NCBI GenBank assembly: GCA_902168205.1
Contig: CABHOK010000003.1
Coordinates: 1,922,001-1,986,000 of the forward strand
Length of the DNA: 64,000 bases
Direction: 5' to 3'
From: an uncultured Chitinophaga sp.
GTDB taxonomy: Bacteria > Bacteroidota > Bacteroidia > Cytophagales > Cyclobacteriaceae
Shown: piece after piece, positions 26,468-36,800 of the stretch
How positions within the stretch are numbered: position 1 is the stretch's first letter
Layout of the letters: the number at the start of each line of letters is the position of its first letter
The notes under the pieces: model-generated
Told to the model about the DNA's origin: nothing
What the model saw: only the letters and a program-made list of their open reading frames with translations
Databases searched by the model: none
Made by a program: the position numbers and the translations under genes

Positions 26468-27770
26468 CATTATAGGGTTGTTCTTCGCTTTTCTTTCCTG
26501 TGACTCCAAGAAGGATTTTGAAGACGATAATAGAGATTACTTCATCAAGTATTATGGTGAGGACGGCGATCAGCGCGCAGTGGATATGGTTGTAAATGCC
26601 GATGGTACCATCATGATTTTGGCCAATACCACCGTGCCAGGACAGTCACAACGTATACTCATGATCAAAACCGATGCAGAAGGCAATATACTCTGGCAAA
26701 AGAAATTTGGCAGTGAACTGGATCTGTTAGGACGTGAGATCGTATCCGAGAATGCGCAGGACTTGGAGCCAACCGCAGACGGTAATTTTCTGATACTGTC
26801 CAATATGTATCGTGGTGTAGATGTAACTACCAACGAAGATCAGTATGATTTCAAAGTGATAAAGATAAATGCAGCAGGAGATTCGATCGGAGGGATGGAA
26901 TTTGGTAACAACGAGCAGAAGTGGAGCACACAATTTGCCAGGTCGATCACCGCATTATCGAATGGCGGATTTATAGTTACCGGTAATTCTACTGATGAAT
27001 CGATAGCCGTTGATCCGGAGCTAACGCCTCCCGACCAGGAAGATATATTCTCGATCGCCTTCAATAATGATTTTAAAACGGTTGCCTGGACAACGATAGA
27101 ATTGGGAACACCGGTGGGTGCTACCGGTGAACACTTTGGCTCCGGTATAAAAGTATTTGAAGCATCATCGAACGTCTACTATGTATTCTCGTATTCGGAT
27201 CGTCAGCTAAAAGGCGAGACTGACTTCGAAGCAAATTTTGAAGTGAACAGTTTCTCGGGAAATGGTATACCACTTGGGGTATCGGATAATGCCGGGAAAG
27301 AAACGAGCTGGGAGATTCTGTCCTTTGTTTGTAAAGTGCCCGCTTTGCTGGGAGGAGGTTATTATGAGTTTGGTACATCCGTACCCACGGCAACGGTAAC
27401 CAGCACCGTAGGGCAGCTATATTTCTGCAAGCGAAACGAGAATTTATCCAAGCAAGGTGAAGGAACCGTGAGCAGCATCTCCGGCCAGTTCACAGCAGTA
27501 AGTGTTACACCTTCTGTTTTTTCAGAGGGATTTTTGCTGCTGGCCAACGAGAAGACTACAGCCGGAACAACCATACGACTGATAAAAACGAATCTGAACA
27601 GTGAGGCACAATGGTCGGTGAATATGGGATCATTCGATCAGAACAGTATGGGGGCGAGTGTTTCAGAATTACCCGATGGACGCATCCTGATTTTAGGGAC
27701 AATCGATCTGGAAACCCAGACTAAGATCGGCCTGATGAAGGTAAATTCCCGAGGTGAGTTTTTGAACTAA
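26448..27770 (+). CDS. Lipoprotein, probable beta-propeller
   Basis: A 440-residue protein beginning MKLRLISIIGLFFAFLSC, a lipoprotein signal with FLSC as lipobox. Repeated segments such as VDMVVNADGTIMILANTT, DLEPTADGNFLILSNMY, ITALSNGGFIVTGNST and VSELPDGRILILGTID, spaced by about 50-80 residues, are typical of a beta-propeller built from DG-type hairpins. It probably sits on the outer membrane. The start at 26448 overlaps the barrel gene by 20 bp; the frame is open to 26403 but an earlier start would spoil the signal peptide. It ends 73 bp before the giant gene. A specific function cannot be given. Confidence 0.75.
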   Translation: MKLRLISIIGLFFAFLSCDSKKDFEDDNRDYFIKYYGEDGDQRAVDMVVNADGTIMILANTTVPGQSQRILMIKTDAEGNILWQKKFGSELDLLGREIVSENAQDLEPTADGNFLILSNMYRGVDVTTNEDQYDFKVIKINAAGDSIGGMEFGNNEQKWSTQFARSITALSNGGFIVTGNSTDESIAVDPELTPPDQEDIFSIAFNNDFKTVAWTTIELGTPVGATGEHFGSGIKVFEASSNVYYVFSYSDRQLKGETDFEANFEVNSFSGNGIPLGVSDNAGKETSWEILSFVCKVPALLGGGYYEFGTSVPTATVTSTVGQLYFCKRNENLSKQGEGTVSSISGQFTAVSVTPSVFSEGFLLLANEKTTAGTTIRLIKTNLNSEAQWSVNMGSFDQNSMGASVSELPDGRILILGTIDLETQTKIGLMKVNSRGEFLN

Positions 27771-27843
27771 CTATTTACCGAAGCGTACTGTGAGGTTACA
27801 TTTTCAACCGGAAGTCAATATACTAACCAACTGCCTCTCTGCC

Positions 27844-30800
27844 ATGGCGTTAAGAAAGACATTATTATATACTATCTGGACGCTGTCGTTGGCGGTAGCC
27901 CTACCGTTAGGTCATGCCTTTGGCCAATGCAGTATCACTAATCTCAACGCAGTATATTGTGCTGATGATGCTTCCGTAGCACTTACGGGCGGCACAAATT
28001 ACTATGGACCCGGTATAAGCGGCACAACATTCTCGCCAGCTTCAGCGGGTGCAGGTACACACAAAGTCTATACTACCGATGGAACAACATCTTCTTATAC
28101 TGTAAACACTACCGGTACATTTAGTCCGGTAACACTTACCAGTCCTACAACACTAACCATCGGAGTAAGTATATCGGTACCCATTGGTATAGGATTCAAT
28201 TTCAATTTTTACGGAAATACCTTTTCATCCGTTCGCGTGTTTGATAACGGGTTTATCCGTTTCTCCGGAACCAATGCTACTCCGGTACCACAGACTATTC
28301 CCAACACAGTTCCTCCCAATGACATTGTTGCTATTGCCTGGGCCGACCTGGATGCATCTACCGGAACCATACGATACCAGACGATGGGGACAGCACCATT
28401 GCGTGTGCTGGTGATCGAGTATAACAATGTACAGTTCACGAACAACACGTCCGACTATGTTACGTCTCAGATTCTTTTATATGAGACAACAAACATCATT
28501 GAAATACACTCTACGCATATAGGTTCCGATGGCAGTGCCCAGACCATGGGGATTGAGAACGCAGCCGGTACGGCTGCCGCGACAATCGCATCGCGTAACA
28601 ACCAGATATTTACAGCCGATAATGATTATGTAGGATTCTTTCCATCCTGTACATCCGTTCGATCAGTAACGGTTAATGCCGTTCCGAATACATCTCTGGC
28701 AGTATCTCCGGCAACAACATCGATTTGTCCCGGAGCAACAGTAGGAGTGACCGTTGCTAATTCAGAGGTAGGTGTAAACTATCAACTGCTTAACAGCGCA
28801 GACAACACAGTATTAAGTACATCACAGGCAGGTACAGGAGGAAATCTTGTGTTAACCAGCAGTGCGCTATCCTCAAGTGTTACTCTTAAAGTGAGAGCAA
28901 CGAATGCAACTACCAGCTGCGATGCAGATCTCACCAATACAGTAGGTGTTACTGTAAATGCTCCACCGGCCATAACAGTGCCTCCGGCAACACAGGCGGT
29001 GTGTACAGGTTCTTCGGTAACATTTAACGTTACGGCTACTGGCACCGGACTGAGTTATCAATGGCGCAAAGGCGGAAGTAATATCTCGGGGGCGAACAGC
29101 AGCAGCTATACCATAGCGAGCACAGTAGTGGGCGATGCCGGCAGCTATGATGTAATTGTGAGTGGAACGTGTACCCCACCCGTTACAAGTTCAGCAGCTA
29201 CATTAACAATCAATGCTTTACCAGCCATTACAGCGCAACCAGTAGCAAGCCAGGCAATCTGCGAAGGCAGTGCTGCCAACTTCAGTGTAACCGCCACAGG
29301 CGCAGGTTTAACGTATCAGTGGAAGAAGAACGGAATAGATATATCCGGAGCGAACGCAAGTACCTATAGTATACCAACAACATCAACATCCAGTGCGGGT
29401 ACCTATACTGTTGTGGTAAGTGGTACTTGTTCACCAGCCGTGACAAGCTCGGCATCAGTACTGACCATCAATGAGCAACCAGAAATAATAACGGGTCCAT
29501 CCAACCAAACGGTTTGCGCGGGACAAAGTGTAACGTTCAGTGTAAACGCAGGCGTAACAACCGGTGCAACCTATCAATGGAGAAAAGGTGGAACTAACAT
29601 TTCCGGAGCCAACAGCAGCAGCTATACGATAGCAACTACTGCAGCCGGTGACGCAGGAAGTTATGATGTTATTGTAAGTGGAACCTGTACTCCTGCAGTA
29701 ACAAGTTCAGCCGCTACATTAACGATCAATGCTTTACCCACGATCACAGCACAGCCTGTAGCAAGTCAGGCTATATGTGAAGGCAGTGTGGCTAACTTCA
29801 GTGTAACGGCTACCGGTACAAGCTTAACGTATCAATGGAAGAAGAACGGAGTAGATATATCCGGAGCGAATGCAAGCACGTATAGTATACCGACAACATC
29901 AACGTCAAGTGCAGGTACTTATACCGTTGTGGTGAGTGGTACTTGCTCTCCATCAGTAACGAGCAGTGCATCTGTACTAACCATTCGCGAACAACCAGAA
30001 ATCATCACCGGCCCATCCAACCAAACGGTTTGCGTGGGACAGAGTGTAACCTTCAGTGTAAACGCAGGAGTAACAACGGGTGTAACGTATCAGTGGAGAA
30101 AGGGAGGAAGCAACATCTCCGGAGCGAACAGCAGCAGCTATACGATAGCAAGCACCGTAGCGGGTGACGCAGGAAGTTACGATGTTATTGTAAGTGGAAC
30201 GTGTACTCCGTCAGTTACAAGTTCAGCAGCTACCTTAACGATCAATGCTTTACCCGCGATTACGGCACAGCCTGTAGCAAGTCAAGCTATATGTGAAGGC
30301 AGTGCGGCTAACTTCAGTGTAACGGCTACCGGTACAAGCTTAACGTATCAATGGAAGAAGAACGGAGTAGATATATCCGGAGCGAATGCAAGCACGTATA
30401 GTATACCGACAACATCAACGTCAAGTGCGGGTACTTATACCGTTGTGGTGAGTGGTACTTGTTCGCCATCCGTGACGAGCTCAGCTTCAGTACTGACTAT
30501 AAGAGAACAACCGGAAATTATAACAGGTCCGTCCAACCAAACCGTTTGTGCGGGACAGAGTGTAACGTTCAGTGTAAACGCTGGTGTAACAACCGGGGTA
30601 ACCTATCAGTGGAGAAAGGGCGGCAGCAATATATCCGGGGCGAACAGCAGCAGCTATACGATAGCAAGCACAGTAGCGGGTGATGCGGGAAGTTATGATG
30701 TTATTGTAAGTGGAACCTGTACGCCATCCATTACAAGTTCAGCGGCAACCTTAACGATCAACGCACTACCAACGATCTCCGCACAACCAGTAGCAAGTCA

Positions 30801-33800
30801 GGCGATCTGCGAAGGCAGTGCAGCTAACTTTAGTGTAACAGCCACGGGCACAGGCTTAACCTATCAGTGGAAGAAAGACGGTATAGATATATCCGGTGCC
30901 AATGCAAGCACCTATAGTATACCAACGACATCAACATCCAGCGCGGGTACTTATACTGTTGTGGTGAGTGGCACATGTTCGCCTTCCGTGACGAGCTCGG
31001 CCTCGGTACTGACTATAAGAGAACAACCGGAGATTATCGCTGGTCCATCAAGTCAAACAGTTTGCGCAGGGCAGAGTGTAACCTTCAGCGTAAACGCTGG
31101 TGTAACAACCGGGGTAACGTATCAATGGAGAAAGGGTGGAAGCAATATCTCGGGAGCGACCAGCAGCAGTTATACCATAGCAAGCACAGTAGCGGGTGAT
31201 GCCGGAAGTTATGATGTAGTTGTAAGCGGAACGTGTACGCCTCCCGTTACAAGTTCAGCAGCAACCTTAACGATCAATGCATTGCCAGCGATCACAGCAC
31301 AACCTGTAGCAAGCCAGGCGATCTGCGAAGGCAGTGCGGCCAACTTTAGTGTAACCGCTACCGGCACAGGTTTAATCTATCAGTGGAAGAAGAATGGAGT
31401 AGATATAGTGGGGGCAAATGCAAGTACCTATAGTATACCTGTAACATCAACGTCAAGTGCAGGAACCTATACCGTTGTGGTGAGTGGTACTTGTTCTCCA
31501 TCGGTAACCAGTGCGGCATCTGTGCTTACCATCCAGGAGCAGCCGGAAATTATAACGGGCCCGGTAAGTCAAACGGTTTGTGTTGGACAAAGCGTAACCT
31601 TCAGTGTTAGTGCAGGTGCAACAACCGGAGTAACCTATCAGTGGCGTAAAGGTGGAAGTAATATAGCAGGAGCCAATAGCAGCACCTATACGATAGCAAG
31701 CGCTGTAGCCGCAGATGCAGGCAGCTACGATGTAATTGTTGGCGGAACGTGTACGCCAGCGGTAACAAGTTCAGCTGCTACTTTAACGGTAAATACTTTG
31801 CCAGCCATCACAGCGCAGCCAGTAGCAAGTCAGGCGATCTGCGAAGGCAGCCCGGCCAGCTTTAGTGTAACGGCAACTGGTACGGGCATAACGTATCAAT
31901 GGAAAAAGAACGGAGTAGATATCTCCGGAGCGAATGCAAGCACCTATACTATACCAACAACAGTAACTGCCGATGCGGGTACGTATACCGTTGTGGTGAG
32001 TGGTACATGTTCACCATCGGTAACCAGCAGCACATCTGTACTGACTATCCGCGAGCAACCTGAAATTATTACCGGTCCGGCAAGTCAGACAGTCTGCGCA
32101 GGTCAGAGTGTAACCTTCAGTGTAAACGCTGGAGTAACAACAGGCGTAACCTATCAGTGGCGCAAGGATGGAAGCAACATCTCGGGGGCGAACAGCAGCA
32201 GTTATACAATACCAGCCACGGTTGCTGGTGATGCCGGTGACTACGATGTGGTCATTTCAGGAACCTGTACACCTCCCGTTACAAGTTCGGCAGCTACTTT
32301 AATTATCAATGCTTTACCGGCTATTACAGCACAACCTGTAGCAAGCCAGGCCATCTGCGAAGGCAGTGCAGCTAATTTCAGTGTAACGGCTACAGGCACA
32401 GGTTTAGCTTATCAGTGGAAGAAGAACGGAGTAGATATCTCCGGAGCGAATGCAAATACATATTCAAAAGCAAGTACTTCTGCATCTGATGCGGGTACCT
32501 ATACCGTTGTGGTGAGTGGCACCTGTTCGCCATCGGTAACCAGTACCGCATCCATACTCACGATTCAGGAACAACCTGAAATTATAACGGGCCCGTCAAG
32601 TCAAACGGTTTGTGCCGGACAGAATGTAACCTTCACTGTAAACGCCGGTGTAACAACCGGTGTAACATACCAGTGGAGAAAAGGCGGAACGAATATAGCA
32701 GGAGCAACCAGCAGCAGCTATACCATAACCGGTACCGTTGCTGGCGATGCCGGTAATTATGATGTGGTGATCTCGGGAACCTGTACACCTCCCGTTACAA
32801 GTGCAGCAGCTACTTTAACGATTAATGCTTTACCAGCCATTACGGCTCAACCTGTAGCAAGCCAGGCGATCTGCGAAGGCAGTGCAGCTAATTTCAGTGT
32901 AACGGCTACAGGCACAGGTTTAACCTATCAGTGGAAGAAGAACGGAGTAGATATCTCCGGAGCGAATGCAAATACATATTCAATAGCAAGTAGTTCTGCA
33001 TCTGATGCGGGTACCTATACCGTTGTGGTGAGTGGCACCTGTTCGCCATCGGTAACCAGTACAGCATCCATACTCACGATTCAGGAACAACCTGAAATTA
33101 TAACGGGCCCGTCAAGTCAAACGGTTTGTGCCGGACAGAATGTAACCTTCACTGTGAACGCCGGTGTAACAACCGGTGTAACGTACCAGTGGAGAAAAGA
33201 CGGAACGAATATAGCAGGAGCAAACAGCAACAGCTATACCATTACAGGTGTTGTTGTTGGTGATGCAGGAGATTACGATGTAGTTGTATCCGGAACGTGT
33301 ACACCTTCCATAACAACTTCAGCAGCTACATTAACCATAAACGAACTGCCTGCGATTACCGCACAACCTATAGCAAGTCAGGCTATCTGCGAAGGTAGTG
33401 CAGCTACGTTTAGCGTAACGGCTACCGGTACAGCCTTGACTTATCAATGGAAGAAAAACGGAGTAGATATAGCAGGCGCAAATGCAAGCACCTATACGAT
33501 ATCAACAACTATAACAGCTGATGCGGGTACCTACACCGTTGTGGTGAGTGGTGCATGTTCACCAGTTGTAACCAGCACAGCATCTGTACTCACAATACAG
33601 GAACAACCAGAGATTATCACGGGGCCTGTTGGTCAGACCGTTTGCGCGGGACAGAGTGTAACGTTCAGTGTAAACGCAGGTGTAACAACAGGTGTAACGT
33701 ATCAGTGGAGAAAGGATGGAACCAATATAGCCGGAGCGAACGGCAGCAGTTATACAATAACAAGCACCGTTGCAGGAGACGCGGGCGACTATGATGTAGT

Positions 33801-36800
33801 GATCACCGGAACCTGTACACCGCCTGCTACAAGTTCTGCGGCTACACTGATCGTAAATCCGAATCCGGACGCTTACGCGGCCGATGCATCGATCTGTAGT
33901 GGAACAACAACGAACATCGCCATCACCAATCCGAATGGTGTTTCAGGAACTACATTTACCTGGACGGTTCAAAGTACATCGAACGTAACAGGTGCAGCAG
34001 CCGGCAGTGGCAACCTGATCGCACAAGCACTGACAGTTACGAATGGTGTCTCAACAGGAAGTGTTACGTACCTCATCCAGCCTGCAGCAGCAGGTTGTAA
34101 CGGTATAGCGTACGCAGTAAATGTTACGGTTAAACCTATACCAACCGTAGCAGCATCCGATCAAAGTATATGTTCCGGTAATGCTACCAGTGTTGCCATT
34201 ACCAATCCGAATGGTGTAGCAGGAACTTCTTTCAGCTGGACGGTTCAGAGTACATCCAACGTATCAGGCGCAGCAGCAGGAAGTGGCTCAACGATTGGCC
34301 AGGTGCTTACAGCAACCGATGGTATAAATGCAGGTAGTGTAGTATATCGCATCGTTCCGACAGCCAACGGCTGTTCCGGTAACTATATAGATGTTACGGT
34401 TACAGTTGAACCGAAACCGACTATCACAAATCCGCCAACAACATTGATCCAGGAAATATGCAGCGGTACAGCGCTTAACTTCTTGCCGACTTCTTCCATT
34501 ACGGGAACAACCTTCAACTGGACATCGTCTGTGATCGGAACACTTTCCGGTATCAGTGCTTCCGGCAGCGGAGCCATTACGGATACACCGGTGAATGCCA
34601 CCAACACGAATGCAGTTATTATATATACCATTACACCTTCGGTAGGAGGTTGCTCGGGAACACCGGTTAACCTGGTAGTTACTGTAAGACCATTGCCTAC
34701 TGTTACGGCAACTCCGCAGACTATATGTTCCGGTCAGACAACTTCGATCGCTATATCCAATCCGAATGGCGTAACCGGAACAACCTATACCTGGATCGTT
34801 CAGGGTTCATCGAATGTATCCGGAGCTTCGGCTGGCAGCGGCTCGACCATCAGCCAGGCGTTAACCAATGTTGACGGTGTTACCAACGGAACTGTAACCT
34901 ATAGAATTACAGCATCATCCAACGGTTGCCCTGGAGCACCGTACGATGTAACCGTAACCGTTAAACCCGTGCCGGTTGTTACCAACGATCCCATCGAACT
35001 GGCGCAACAATTATGTAGCGGACAAGCGCTTAACTTTATACCGACTGCAAGTATTGCAGGGGCATCGTTTACATGGACAAGCAGTATAACCGGTCCGATT
35101 ACGTCAGGCGTTACAGCATCAGGTGCCGGTAGCATTACCGACACGCCGGTAAATACGGGTAACGTTTCTGGAACCGTGACCTATAGAATTATACCGAATC
35201 ATAACGGTTGTGACGGGCAGGCTGTAAACCTGGTGGTGCTGGTGAAACCATTGCCTTCAGCATCGGCTAATGATATTACGATCTGTAGCGGGGAAACAGC
35301 TGTTGTTACTATACTTCCTTCACCACAAAATGTATCGGGTACAACATTCCAGTGGACCGCAGCACCAACTACCAATGTAATCGGTGCGGCTAACGGAAAC
35401 GGTTCGGTGATAAGCCAGATTCTGAGTACTTCAAATGCGTCTATCGGTACCGTTGTATATACGATCTTACCTTCAGCCAATGGCTGTGATGGTCCAACCT
35501 CTACGGTTACAGTAACGGTGAATCCGAAAGTTACGGTTAACGCGGGCGCTGACTTTGCAGTTTGTGAAGACGCTACAATGCCCATGGCTATACCGTTGAA
35601 CGGTACGATCGGAGGCAGCGCATCCTCCGCCAACTGGTTTATCAAGACTGGTGATGGTTCCGTTTCAGTAAGTATAACTTCAGGAGGCAGCGTTACGGCA
35701 ACCTATACCGCAGTAGACTCTGACGTGACCAATGGATTTGTAGAATTATACCTGGTGACCGATGATCCGGATGGAGTATCCGGTCCATGTTCATCGTTGT
35801 CCGACACATTAACAATATTCCTGAACAGACGCGCGCGAATTTTACCGCTGGCAGACCAGGTGGTGTGTGAACCTTCATTGATTAACCTCTCGGGCGACAT
35901 CAGCGGAAGCGCAACGTCAGGTTCATGGAGTGCCGTTACAACGGCAGGAGGTACATTGTCTATCAGCAGTGTTACCGGCAATACCATTACGGCTAATTAC
36001 GGAGTACTTGCTGCCGATGTAGGTAATACATTAACGTTCCGCCTCTCTACAAACGACCCGGATGGCGCGGGACCTTGTACGATTGTTACGGAAGACCTAG
36101 ATGTACATATAAATGAGTCAGCTAAAGTATCAGCTGGTGCGGACTTTGAAGTGTGTGAAGACAAACAGGTTAACCTGAACGGTAGCTTCTCCGGCACCAC
36201 ATCATCGGTTACGTGGAGCGGTGGTTCCGGAAGCGCGCAATTTGCTGACGTAAATAATCCGACTACAGTATATACATTAACATCTGCCGACAGAGCTGCC
36301 GGAAGTATAGTGTTGACTTTAACAACGAACGATCCGGATGGCGTATCAGGTCCTTGTACCAGTGTATCGGATGATGTGCTCGTTAAAGTAAATCCATTAC
36401 CACAGCCACTCATCTTCGGTCTGGAAAGTTCGTATGCAGAGAATGATGCTCCGGATCCTTTATCAGGTGTACCATCGGGAGCCGGATACTCAGGCGTGTT
36501 TACCGGTTCGGGTATTCAGTCGGGTACTAACATCTTCGATCCTTCTATCGCCACCATCGGTTTCAATACTATATATTATACGGTTACCAATACCACCACC
36601 GGATGTATCGGTGTAACCAGCGCGACAACCGTTGTGAACCCGATCACGGATATTGACTTTACTATTGAAGACGCTATCGAAGACGGAACCGGTGCATTGA
36701 AAATTTGTGCAGAGAATGGGTTGAAGCAACTGATCGGTATACCGGCTCACACCACCGGTTTCCCTACGACAGAATTTACCAGTCTCACGGCCGGTTTAAC

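Noticed and set aside
28963-33864. CRISPR-like or satellite array
   Set aside because: The regular spacing is a coding repeat with an intact frame; there are no short repeats with unique spacers and no cas genes.
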